Assembly (NCBI RefSeq): GCF_963169125.1
Contig: NC_084795.1
Span: 187,834,214 to 187,898,213, forward strand
From: Humulus lupulus
Lineage: Eukaryota; Streptophyta; Magnoliopsida; Rosales; Cannabaceae
Reading direction: 5' to 3'
Length of the DNA: 64,000 nucleotides
Within the stretch, counting starts at the first letter, position 1; the number at the start of each line of letters is the position of its first letter. Shown here piece by piece: positions 24,801 through 35,520 of the stretch. Under the pieces are notes generated by a model, which was not told where the DNA came from, made no database searches, and was given only the letters and a program-made list of their open reading frames with translations. Made by a program: the position numbers and the translations under genes.

Positions 24801-26253
24801 TTTAAAAATTAAAAATAAGACTTTTTAGGACTCGCAAAAACATTCTTTTAGGACTCGCAATGCGAGTCCTAAAAACATTCTAAAATCTTACTTAAAGGCA
24901 TTCAATGGGATTTTTTAAGGCTCTCAAATAGAGGACTCGCACCCCGCGAGTCCTAGAAACTTTTTTAGGACTCGCAATGCTAGTCCTAAAAAGCCTTTTT
25001 TTGTAGTAGTGATCCCGGAACCACGACGATGTATCAAGATCTACGGTCATTATTCTGGTGGCCCGGGATGAAGAAGGATGTGGTAGAGTATGTGGCCAGA
25101 TGTTTGACATGTCAAAAAGTGAAGGCTGAGCATCAGCAACCAGAGGGATTGCTTCAGCCTTTGGGTATCCCAGAGTGGAAGTGGGAGGACGTTACCATGG
25201 ATTTTGTGGGAGGTCTACCCAGGGCAGTAGGACTTTATGACTCGGTGTGGGTGATAGTGACAGATACACTAAGTCAACTCATTTTTTTCTAGTAAAGTCA
25301 ACCTACACAGTGGAGCAGTATGCAGAGTTGTATGTGAGGGAGATAGTTCGTCTCCATGGGGTTCCTAAGTCTATTGTATCTGATTGAGACCCTATCCTTA
25401 CCACTAAGTTCTTGGGAGCTCTGTAGAGGGCCATGGGGACTCAGTTGAAGTTTAGCACAACCTTTCATTCTCAGACTGATGGACGGTCTGGGAGAACGAT
25501 TCAGGTGCTGGAGGATATGCTTAGGGCATGTGTTACTGATTTCGAGGGATCTTGGAGTAAGTATCTCCCGTTGAACGAATTTTTGTATAACAACAGTTAT
25601 CAGTCCACGATTGGAGTGGCTCCTTATGAAATGTTATATGGGAGAAAGTGTAGATCCCCCATTCACTGGGACGAGAAGGGTGAGAGAACATACTTGGGGC
25701 CAAACATGGTTCAGAAAACAAATGAAGCTATCGAGAAGATTCGAGCCAGAATCCTTGCTTCGCAAAGTAGATGGAAAAGCTACCTGACACCAAGCGTAGA
25801 GACATGGTGTTCCAGGTTGGGGACCACGTGTTTCTGCGAGTTTCACCACTGCGAGGGGTGAGGAGATTTGGAGTAAAGGGAAAGCTGAGCCCTCGGTTTT
25901 TTGGACCTTTCGAGATTTTAGAAAGGATTGGACGGGTGGCTTACAGGTTGGCCTTGCCACCGTAGTTGTTAAGAGTTCATGATGTGTTCCATGTTTCTAT
26001 GTTGTGGAAGTATGTTTTGGATACAAGGCATGTGCTTAAGTATGAGGATTTGGAATTATAGACAGCCTTGTCCTATGAGGAGAGACCGATTCAGATTTTA
26101 GATCGGAAGGACAAAGTTCTATGGAATAAGGCAATTTCGTTAGTTACAGTATTGTGGAGAAATAGCAAGGTCGAGGAAGTGACCTGGGAGCTTAAGACGG
26201 TGATGCGGGATTAGTATCTTGAGTTATTCAGGTAAATTTCGAGGACGAAATTC

Positions 26254-26271
26254 TCAGTAGGAGGGGATAGT
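26254..26271 (+). promoter_or_regulatory. Polypurine tract
   Basis: The purine-rich ctcagtaggaggggatagt run ends directly at the 3' LTR start (26272). It primes plus-strand cDNA synthesis. Confidence 0.85.
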
Positions 26272-28497
26272 TGTAACGACCCAATATCACTAATATGGCT
26301 TAAGAGCCTTGGTTAGTGTGCCGGGGGGGGGGCATAATTGGCTTGTGTGTGAATTTATTTAGTTTAATGCATGATTATGTGATAAGCATGCTCGTATGAT
26401 TATATGTATGATTATGTGATAAGCATGCTGGTATGATTATATGTTATATTTGTGAGAACCACATTATTATGTGGGTAAATCTGCAGCATGCGACTTGAGG
26501 CGATCCTAGGAGCTAGTTAGCAGGAAAGTCACAATAGAGCTTAATATTTGACTTGGGGCAAGTCAAGGGGTATTTCGGGTACTAGATGATTACTTGGGTT
26601 ATTAGCTCATGAAAATAAATAATTAGAGATGTATTTGAGGTTAGGAAGTTGAGGCGGGAATACTGGGGAATTTTACCATTTTTCCCTCGGGGACGTTTCC
26701 GGTACCCCGAGCCTTAGGATTAACTTAATTTCCTCAGGATAGACTAAGTAACAAAATAAGAACTTGGTGGAAACAAAGGAATCGACCCTCCCCTCTCTCT
26801 CTCCTTCTCTCTTCTTCTTTCTCAAGGAAAACCACTAGAATCTATGAAATTCAGCCGGGAATTCAGTGGATTGAGCTGGAGTTTTGGAGGATTAATTTAG
26901 TGTTCAGCTAAGGGGTTCCACCAAGATTAAGCTAAGTCATAAGCTTTGTGCATGGTGATTAATTCTATGTTTATGGCTAGTTTTGAGGTGTTTATGGATT
27001 TTGATATTGAAGGGTTGAATTGAAGCTAAAACTTTGAAGTTAGCTCAGGAATCCCTTAGAGAGTTGGTTCTACAGAGAAGTTAAGCTCCAATTCTTGATT
27101 TAGTGTTTGAATTCTGAGTTTTTATGACTGGTTTTTGTGTTTTTGAGCTTTTGGGTTTCAGAAATTGAAATGGGATTTTGATGAGTTTCTAAGCTCGATT
27201 TTTGCTGGAATCATGTTAGAAGTTTGTGATCAATGGGTTTTGGAATTAGGATGGTTTTGAGCAAGGTTGAAATGTTAAAAATGGTGGATTTTCTGGGCAC
27301 GAGGGGCTAGGCCGTGACTCTATTCTAGAGTGTCGCGGCCCTGCGGAGCAAAGAAGAGCCAAGGAGACTCTGCGGTAGGGGAGCGCCCCGGCGCCACAGT
27401 GCAGGGCCGTGGCGCGTGTCAGTGATCAGAGAGGCCTAGCCTCTGTTTTAGGGGGCGGGCCGTGGCACAGGTTTTTAGGGTTGCGGCCCTTAAGGGAATT
27501 TTTGGTTATTTGAATGTTTTAAGCGCGGGAACCTAACCTAGGGTGCTCGGGATCGATTCCACCACCATGCTTGGTGGAATTCGATGTTCCGGAGGCTAGA
27601 ACTTCACCCAGAAACCTTAATCAAATATTAATGGAATCCCTTATCTTGGTTGTGACTAGGTAAAAGCTAGGGCTCGGGAGACGGATCGTGCTCAAGGGGC
27701 ATTTCATGTAACCGAAGCGGTTGGAAATTAAAGGTAAGAAAACTACACCCGGTTGTGGATTCATATTGGGACTAAGGGTTCCCTGATTTGTATGCTTTAT
27801 AGAGGAGTGTATTATGCCATGTAAATGGTAGACAAACGACGTAAGAGTGTTGGAGTTTACATTAGCGCACAGGGCGCGGCTCGGCCACTAGTAGCTGAGG
27901 ACATCTTATTACACACTGAGCTCGGTTTAAGTGGGCCGGAGTCAGTGGGGTAAACAGAGGGTGCGACCTAAGGGTGTCGACCCTATTTATTGTGTAATCT
28001 GGTTGTTGTGGTTGATTATTGAATATGATATGTTGAATGGCTAAGTGTTAGCTTGTGAATTCATGTTTATGTCAATGAGTTATATGTTTATTAAGGATTG
28101 CTAAATGTTTAAACCTACTTAAAGAGTTTATGGTTATTATCAGCACTTGTGAAATGGTATTATGCTTTCTTGCTGGGGCTTGGCTCACGGGTGCTTCATG
28201 GTGCAGGTAAAGGTAAGGACAAGCTTAATTAGCCCTGATTTGGAGAGCTCTGGAGGCAGAATGGCTAGTGGTTCTGCACACTGGAAATTTGGTAAACATA
28301 CTTTTAAATGTTGTTTCTTTTGGGATCCCATGTATAAAATGTTTTATTATATGAAATGTATCTCTTGAGGCCAAAACCTTTTAACCCTAGCTCATTCATG
28401 ATTTCAATAACACGTTTTTAAGTAAATGACATGATTAGCAAGTCCTGAACATTTATAAATACACAGTGTAGCGGTCTTGGCTACCCAGGGCGTTACA
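26272..28497 (+). repeat. 3' LTR of the Tekay-type element
   Basis: 2226 bp, from TGTAACGACC to GGCGTTACA. It shares the first 80 bp and the last 120 bp closely with the 5' LTR, plus the conserved blocks at 27733 (ggtaagaaaactacaccc) and 28166 (ttcttgctggggcttggctc). The middle is much less similar. A run of G at 26324-26333 lies at the start. Confidence 0.93.
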
Positions 28498-28502
28498 ACA
28501 CC
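28498..28502. repeat. Target-site duplication, right copy (acacc)
   Basis: Exact repeat of 5180-5184; the Athila-like gag resumes at the next base. Confidence 0.95.
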
Positions 28503-29425
28503 AGCCACTTTTTGACTTGTTGAGGCTCTAGCATTGGACCATTGGTAATTGTTACTTGCAATCCTTTCCAAAATCTTATAGGCTTCATTGTAGGACTTAG
28601 AGAGAATAGCCCCATTATCGGAAGCATCCAACACCATGCGAGTGGAAGAATTGAGCCCATTATAGAATGTTTCCATTTGTATACAATGTGGAATCCCATG
28701 GTGTGGACACTTCCTCAATAACTCTTTGAATCTCTCCCAAGCTTCACAAAAGGATTCATCTTCCAACTATTGAAAAGACATGAATTCATTGTGAAACTTG
28801 GCATTTTTGGTAGGAGGAAAGTACTTCATCAAGATTTTTTCAGCCAACTCATTCTATGTAGTCACCGAGTCGGGAAGGAGGGTGTTTAGCCAAGCTCTAG
28901 CTTGATCCCTCAAAGAGAAAGGATACAATTTCAACCATAAGGCCTTTTCAGTAACACCTTGCAACTAGAATGAACCGCTCACCTCCAAAAATAAAGATGA
29001 GGATCCTCAGTAGGCAACCCACTAAATTGACCCACTTTTTGCAACATTTGGAACATCACGGGCTTCAACTCAAACTGAGCAGCTTTAATTTTGGGCCTAA
29101 CAATACCAGGATTTAGCTCATTAAACATTGGGGCAGCGTACTCCCTTATGGCTTGCTCTCTATCATCAGCCATAGAAATCGTGTTAGAGACATCATTAGC
29201 ATTGGTTGCTTAATTAACAACTCCATCAGTCGTATTAAGCATGGGTTGAGCTCTAATTTTCCCAACCCCTTCACCTTCTTGAGCCATAGCAAGGTGAATT
29301 TGAGCCTGTTGTTCCCTTAGTCTTCTTCTAACTGTTCGTTCGATCTCAGGGTAAATAGGAGCTAATTCAATGTCTTTTTGCTCGTTTATATTGTAGATAA
29401 CCTGAGAAAACACAAGAGTAAGCAA
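28503..29425 (-). pseudogene. Athila-like gag, N-terminal part
   Basis: Start of the gag-pol polyprotein on the minus strand. It reads MADDREQAIREYAAPMFNEL, NPGIVRPKIKAAQFELKPVM, GQFSGLPTEDPHLYF, and then, after frameshifts and stops, CEAWERFKELLRKCPHHGIP, FYNGLNSSTRMVLDAS and YNEAYKILERIASNNYQW. This is the classic Athila gag order. Two upstream in-frame segments (29210-29425) precede the MADD start. The C-terminal remainder lies at 4340-5179 on the other side of the insertion. Confidence 0.9.
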
Positions 29426-29497
29426 ACAAGGTTAGAACAACAAAGAAAGAAAAATTAAGTTTCGAGTAACTGATATTACACAAATTTCTAATTCCAA

Positions 29498-29515
29498 TCC
29501 CCGGCAACGGCGCCA
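29498..29515 (-). promoter_or_regulatory. Primer-binding site (Asp tRNA) of the Athila-like element
   Basis: On the minus strand TGGCGCCGTTGCCGGGGA, complementary to the 3' end of aspartate tRNA. It is the usual Athila primer site and separates gag (left) from the 5' LTR (right). Confidence 0.92.
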
Positions 29516-29521
29516 AAAACT

Positions 29522-30556
29522 TGTTGTGAAAAATAATATTTGATTTTAAATACGCAAGTGCACGTAATCACATAACTGATACATTGATAAGTAGATCGTC
29601 TCCACAGAGATTGCAAAATAGAAAAATAGGCAAAACAATTACTAAACAACTTAAAAGTATTAACAATCGAATGGGTTGTTTATAAGCTAACGAAATATTA
29701 AAGAGAAAAAAATACTGAACTAAACAAGGAAATTTTGAAAGAAATATATGGATTGTAAAATGGAATTGAATTATTGATTCCCCCTATGTTGATTATCTTG
29801 AACAGATTGATGCATAATTATTTTAGCAAAACTCCCATGTTAACAAGAATTCACTAAACACTCATAAAACTTTCGTAAATATTATGACATTAGTTCTTTT
29901 ACCTAATTAAACATATTTCTATGCCAAATCAGATTTAAGAATTCAAATTCAAGGTTGAATTCTCAAAAGTTACACAAGACAAATAACACATCCCTATGTT
30001 ACTTACAAACATAATCTAACCTATATTATGACTTGTGTCATCCAAATTCTTCCCATTACATTTAATCTTTCCAGCATCAAACATAATTAAATACCTTGTC
30101 ATTGCTGGCCAAACAACAATAAGAGATTAATAATAAGCACACTTGAATGAAAAATAAAGATTTCACTAAATTAAGGTGCATGAAATTACTACACTACAAC
30201 ATAGGGTTCATCAACAATTCAAGCAACACAAAAATTAGTTCATGGCTGAGTTAAGAAACATTAATCCACATTCAATATAGCCCATAAATATTCAGAGAAG
30301 AAATCAACTAGGAAAATATGAAATGAAGTTGAGAAATAGAAGAAAGAACAAATCCAAATGATGCTTGAGCTTCTCCTTTTCGTCCTCCTCTTTTCTTGTG
30401 TGATTTCTCAGTTCTCCTTCTTTCTTTCTTGCTGTTTCTTTTCCAAAAATGGCAGACCTCCCTCCATATGTAGCTTTTGAAAGAACAAGGATAATTGAAA
30501 GAAACAGAAGTATTCTACAATGCAAGGTACAAAATCGTTGGTGGCCATCTGTCACA
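29522..30556 (-). repeat. Athila-like 5' LTR (outer border tentative)
   Basis: On the minus strand the LTR ends ...TTTTTCACAACA, six bases before the primer site. The outer border is uncertain because the partner LTR is not in the window. A TGTGACAG start at 30556 would give 1035 bp, and the sequence right of it looks like transposase gene DNA. No credible ORF inside. Confidence 0.6.
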
Positions 30557-30630
30557 AAAAAGTAAGTGAAAGTTAAAATGTTATCAAAATTATATTTTTT
30601 AAAATTATATGTTCTCTAACATTTGGGTTA

Positions 30631-31460
30631 TATTTTTTAGGCTAACCTGGACCTTATTGAGTCATGGAAGGAATACCAATGGAAGAAAACAACTAATGAT
30701 TTTTCGAACGAAGATGCTCCCTAGATTATGTAAATTTAAATGATTTTTTTTAATATTCATAGAGTTATATTTATTGTTAGTGTCTCAAACGTTTAATGAA
30801 AAACAAGAAAAATTGAAGGCTGATTTTGAGTTATAAACTCAGCAAGCATCCGGTATCGCTTCCAATGATGATGGTTCGACAATAGTTGATCAGGTGGAGG
30901 TGCTACAAAAGGTACTGGGCCAAAGGCATGGACACAAGCGAGGAATGAGCCACAAATTGAAGGGGTTGGGGTTATCATCTATCCAATGCTCTCACTTCAG
31001 CGAGTCTTAAGCCCCTCCTCAACATTCATTAGAGCAGATAGAAAATTTGGAGAATAAGCTAAAGAATTTGACTGACCAAGTCAATTTCTTGTCTCAATTT
31101 CTTCCATCTTCATTTCTTCCACCAAACATTCGGATGTTGCCTATGCCTGATAGCGACAATACTTTTGGAGCTTCGTCTTCTCAACCTCTAGCTCCAGCCT
31201 ATCCTTCAATGTATGGGGCAGCATTGTCTCAACCTATGACACGTCCTTACATGTATGGAACAACACCATCACCTTATCCATGACCGATTCAATCGACGTC
31301 GCAGCTTCCGTACCCATACATATATGGAGCAGGATCATCCACATTACCTCTCCAATCTCCATGGCCGATGCCGCCGCAGCCACCACAACTGCAACTGCAA
31401 CAGGAAGACAATATGGAGGACAATGCAGCAGATTTAGGAGACTAGATTTATATTACTATT
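30631..31460 (+). pseudogene. Ptta/En-Spm type transposase, C-terminal remnant
   Basis: Degenerate exons of the plant transposase often annotated Ptta/En/Spm. A first piece (from 30642) reads ANLDLIESWKEYQWKK before stops. The second (30784-31010) reads NEKQEKLKADFEL, a stop, then TQQASGIASNDDGST, VEVLQKVLGQRHGHKRGMSH and KLKGLGL, matching the VLGxRxGYxRGLG-type motif near the end of these proteins. It then runs through a coiled region (ENLENKLKNLTDQVNFLSQF, 31040-31110) and a Pro/Ser/Tyr-rich tail with repeated MYG motifs. At least three in-frame stops. Family assignment is moderate. Confidence 0.6.
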
Positions 31461-32190
31461 AGTTAATTATTACATTATGTTAATAATATAGATATTTTTT
31501 ATCTTAATGAACTAATTTAAATATTTAATGAAATATTTTTATTTTTAAATATATCTATTTTTAATAATTTAAATTTTAATTAATTATTTTTTAATTATTA
31601 AAATAAATTATTATTTTTTTATAAATGAAATAGTATTAGGGGTGACTTGAGACACATCAAGGGCGACACATTGGCCAAAAATATTGCTACATGTGAAAAA
31701 CTTTAAGGCGACATCTCAGATTTTAGGGCGACATCGTCGCCCCTGATAATGAAATATTAGGCGCGACCCACATAACGCCCTTATTGTACACTATTAGGTG
31801 CACTTTATTAAGGACAACTTTTATCATCTTTAGGGGCGATATCTGTCTCACCTCTAAAACTATAGTTCCTCCTGAGCAACATCTCAATCGCTACAGCATT
31901 GCTATCATTGCCTCAAGTAATTGAGCTCTTTGTTAGCCAAAGAAAAATGAGTCATTTTTTTGAAGTTCGTCCTCCTCTTTTCTTCATCACTGTACTTGAG
32001 TAATTACGAAGTAGAAAACACAAGAAATACACATAGGATAATGCGGCTGTGAAATAACACTAAGCACAGAACAAACAATAAAACTAGCAATGATATGATC
32101 ATGGGAAGTGATTGGATTATAAGAAATAAATGGATAACCAGTTTGGGAAACATGCTTTAATTCATAATGAGAAAAAATTACAAGCATGAA
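31461..32190. other. AT-rich tract and gggcgac-type repeats
   Basis: 31470-31630 is extremely AT-rich. 31636-31860 holds at least five related blocks such as agggcgacac, aaggcgacatc, gggcgacatcgtcgcccc and aggggcgatatc in both orientations. These could be the subterminal repeats of the CACTA element that carried the transposase remnant on the left. No CACTA terminus was found. 31870-32190 has nothing recognised. Confidence 0.4.
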
Positions 32191-32199
32191 TTGGTTACA

Positions 32200-32400
32200 A
32201 ATTGGACTTTACAACATTGGTAGTCTTTCAAAATTTAGGGTGCCACTACCTAGTACTTTACCAGAAACACCATCTCTAAATGTGACTTCTCCATTTTTCA
32301 GAGGTTTGAAGTCAATGAATAAGCTTTTGTTGCCTGTCATATGCATAGAAAAACAAATATCAACATAGCAAGAGTTAGAATCACACCCTCTAAAACACTT
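32200..32400 (-). pseudogene. Ty1/copia protease-region remnant
   Basis: On the minus strand a short open piece reads HMTGNKSLFIDFKPLKNGEV then TFRDGVSGKVLG and GTLNF. This is the Ty1/copia retropepsin segment (family CSRHMTG...). The Asp-Ser-Gly active site just upstream is not recognisable (GCDSNSC text instead). About 60 residues remain. Confidence 0.7.
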
Positions 32401-32439
32401 AACAATTTTTACTTAAGTCGAAGTGAAAATATGAGAATT

Positions 32440-33113
32440 TGTTGTAGGCATTAATAATTTACTTTTATGGATCTAAAGTGATACAATGAGGTATCTAAGC
32501 TTACCCTAAAAGTTTGGAATCATTTGGAGGTAATTAAGGGTGATTTTGGGCACCCAAAGCAGTGGGGAGGTGACATGTCTTCTGTCTCATATATTATGTT
32601 ATGTTTTTTGGCTCCAAATTAATGTGTTTAAAATCTCTAATCATATTGGTTAGACTTAATGACGGTGCCTACACTATAAAAGGGGTCCTTTAGAGTTGTA
32701 AAGCATTGTTCACACTTTCTCAGCTCTCTCTAACCTCTCTCTCTAACTCTCAAAGATCATAAGTTTTCTCCAAGAAATTCATCAAGAAAGTGCTTGTCTT
32801 GTGAATTTCAAAGACTTGTTTAATCTCAATTCTCTTTCTAGATAGAAAAAGCCAAGAGCATTTATTAAGTTATAGGAAATAGAGAATTTGGACAATGATA
32901 AATCTCATGTATAAGCCTTGGTTTTGATTCTTCTTCATCATAAGGATTCAAGTGGTGTTCCATGTAGGGTTTGAAACTTACAAGAAGATCAAAGAGTTTG
33001 TTCGATAACTAGGGTTTATATTTCTCTACTCTAATATTTTATTGGACTTTATCAAATGTAATTTTGTGTAGATTCTAATTATATTGGTGGTGTAATCTCA
33101 CTCTCCCCCAACA
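32440..33113 (+). repeat. LTR-like sequence with TATA box
   Basis: TG...CA-bounded stretch with a clear promoter-like run (actataaaaggggtcc at about 32673) followed by a CT-rich leader. It resembles 46580-47078 in the ttttggctccaaattaa, ctctaatc and tcattggttgag-like blocks, and both end ...CCCCAACA. Borders and lineage are uncertain; I see no primer site at either end. Confidence 0.45.
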
Positions 33114-34870
33114 ATAAGTTCTTCCATAGTAGCAGGAGGGAAGTCTTCCAACAAAGATAGGAAGGAAGCATGTAGGGGAGACAATGTAAGACCCCCTGAC
33201 TCTATAATAGGCTCAGAAGGACCGATTGCGAATGAGGCTCTATTCTCGCCAATGGCCGGTAAGATAGGGGTACTACTTATGTCGCAGGTGGATGACTGAG
33301 CAGGACAGGAAACAGCAGTGTAGGATCTTGGAATGTAAATCTAGATGCATGCTCCCAATTATTTTTCCAAAAACATAATAGAAACATAGAATCGCATGGC
33401 ATACATTTAAACATAAGATTCATAAATTAAAACAAACACAAAGGTGTAGAAACTTACGAATACACAACAGAAAAATGTCTCCTTCCATTAGATTCTCTAT
33501 CCTTTTGCCCTTTTTGGATGCTAGGAATTGTCAACAATCTAAAGCACGTAGACTATGCCAAAGTCTTCCAAGCCTATCTCTAAATCAAGTCTAACAAAAA
33601 GTGGAAAAGGTCTCAGCACATGCGATAGATATAGAGAGGGAAGAACAAGAGAGTAAGCGACCAAAAAGGGATTAGACTAACTGGGTTTTCACTTACCCAA
33701 ATTAATCAACTGAGACTATCTCATGAAAACCCTAAACATCACATTCCTTATACAGGCATCTTAATGGGCTTTATTTTAATTAAATTAATTAAAATAATAA
33801 ACAAAAAATCCAGCCTTGGGCCCCCACACATGGACTTGGGTCCAATCTCTTTGTCTTGAATTTAAATCCCAATTGGGACTAAATTCAAAGCCATTTTATT
33901 TATTTATCTTTTAATTAAATAAATAAATAAATAAATCCTTATTCAAATTAAATAATTATGATTTGAAACTTGATTTAATATTATTTATTTATATTGACAT
34001 CAATTTATCAAAATTAATAAATTTTCCCGAAGACTCTTTTATTCCCAAATTCTTATTACATGTAAATACTAATAAATTGACCGAGTCAATTTGATATTTC
34101 TAATTGATAATTAAATAAATTTTTTGAGACTATTAAAGTTGATTTGATAAGAGATGACATGGACACCATGGATCTATGAACACAAGCTTCAATAAATTCC
34201 CGTGAGCTTATTTATTCAATAAATAATCTCACAATTTATTAATTTCTCATGACTCTACTATAGATTCGGAATTGAACTCTTGATTTTATAGAATGTATTT
34301 TTCAAACCATAAATATGTTATCCATTGTTATAACAATTATAGTCAGTCATTCATCTATAGATGACTTACTAACAAGCTGGGTGCAAATTACTGTTTTACC
34401 CCTCATCAGTGTTTTATCCTTAACTCCCACTAAGTTACTTATAAAAAATATTTCCGCGAACTTAATAACAAAAATGAGATCTAAGTCATTTAACCTTTTG
34501 AACAAAGAAATTCTCATACAGAATTTATAGATTTCATATCTATGAATAATACTCCCACTAAATTATACTACTAAATCTCCAAGATGTAAGTATTGGCTAG
34601 ACCGTAGGGTAAGTTGGTAACGAATAAGTAAAAATATTTAAACAATATAATTAACATAATATTACCACTCAGAACTAAGATTGACTTGACCTATGGTCAA
34701 CGTTGCGACATTGGGAAATAAGGAAAGACAGGTGTAGCAATCCTCGCTTGTTCCACGAGGTTTTTTCCTACCACTATTGGCGAGGGTATTCCTATCCCCA
34801 TGTGAAGGTAATAACACTACAAAAGTCACGAAAAGGAGATTTCATGAAGAGCCAGGAATAAAGTAACTTA
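33114..34870. other. Unassigned repeat-like DNA
   Basis: 33114-33318 is open on the minus strand for about 70 codons (with SPLHASFLSLLEDFPPATME) but not recognised. From TGTAGGATCTTGG at 33319 the sequence becomes AT-rich and LTR-like, with a poly-purine leader and tattta-type tracts (33890-34120), to about 34650. No TSD pair was found. 34680-34870 holds a GC-richer piece of unknown origin. Confidence 0.35.
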
Positions 34871-34875
34871 CCAAC

Positions 34876-35471
34876 TGTTGACTCTAAAAAATACTACTCG
34901 CTGACGTGGCGAGATTCGTGTACACGTGGGATATACATGTCTACTCAGTGACTACATTCAAGTCGACCAACGACAAGGAGAGAAGTTTCTTGATGGATTT
35001 AAGAAGAATGCTCAACCATACGGTAGATGCTGTGCTGGCATGTACGACCAGGTCTAGTCGTGGTAACAAAGCCACATTTAAAATACAGTTATAAGATATT
35101 TTATCCTATTTTTATGTAAAGATTATGTTTTTTGTTGTATTTTATCCTATTTTATCACATTTAAATCAAGGTGTATTGGGCCCCGTCAGCCCACAAGTAG
35201 ATTCTGGAGGCTATAAATAGGAATCAAGGGACTCTTTGAAAGGGGGAGAACCCTAGATACTTTTTCAGAGCTTGTGAAACTCAATAAACCCTTGTTTGTT
35301 GATCGCAGGTTCCATAAGATATCAATAATAACTTTAAGTGGAAGTAGGTTATTACCAATATCTGGGGCCGAACCACTATAAACTTTGATATTGTTTATCT
35401 TCTTGAGTTCAATTGATCATATTTATATGGTTTTATTGACTCTGTGTCGTTTACCAAATCAAGGGTCAATA
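34876..35471 (+). repeat. 5' LTR of the Tat element
   Basis: 596 bp, starting TGTTGACTCT; its 3' end has decayed from CAACA to CAATA. A TATA box (ctataaatag) lies at 35211-35220 and an aataaa at 35283. Confidence 0.9.
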
Positions 35472-35474
35472 GTT

Positions 35475-35490
35475 TGGTGCTTTCATTGAC
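35475..35490 (+). promoter_or_regulatory. Candidate primer-binding site of the Tat element
   Basis: tggtgctttcattgac, three bases after the LTR. The position and TGG start fit a primer-binding site; I do not assign the tRNA. Confidence 0.65.
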
Positions 35491-35520
35491 AGTTGAACTC
35501 AAGACCTTCAAGAAGATTAA

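Larger units (their letters stand above)
23292..25011. mobile_element. 1.7-kb non-autonomous CACTA-type element rich in palindromes
   Basis: Ends: CACTACTACAAAAA at 23292 and its exact reverse complement TTTTTGTAGTAGTG at 24998-25011. A 3-bp duplication atc flanks it (23289-23291 and 25012-25014). Removing the insert plus one atc restores the integrase text ...SLHPGTT.... No transposase is present. The interior is tandem repeats (23330-24370), a CT-rich and then GC-rich unique segment (24380-24800), and more repeat units at the right end. Confidence 0.92.
23150..26230 (+). pseudogene. Tekay-type integrase with chromodomain-like end, interrupted
   Basis: N-terminal text (AGMLQYQGRICVPTDEEIR) lies before the small CACTA element. 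After it: MYQDLRSLFWWPGMKKDV and CLTCQKVK (zinc-binding region), WKWEDVTMDFVGGLP (first catalytic Asp), a frameshift near 25280, then VPKSIVSD with TGA at 25385 (second Asp region), TFHSQTDGRSGRTIQVLEDM (normally TDGQSERT, containing the catalytic Glu, which is Gly here), YEMLYGRKCRSP, a frameshift near 25770, the GPFEILERIGRVAYRLALP region, and a C-terminal chromodomain-like stretch. More TAG stops follow. Non-functional. Confidence 0.88.
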
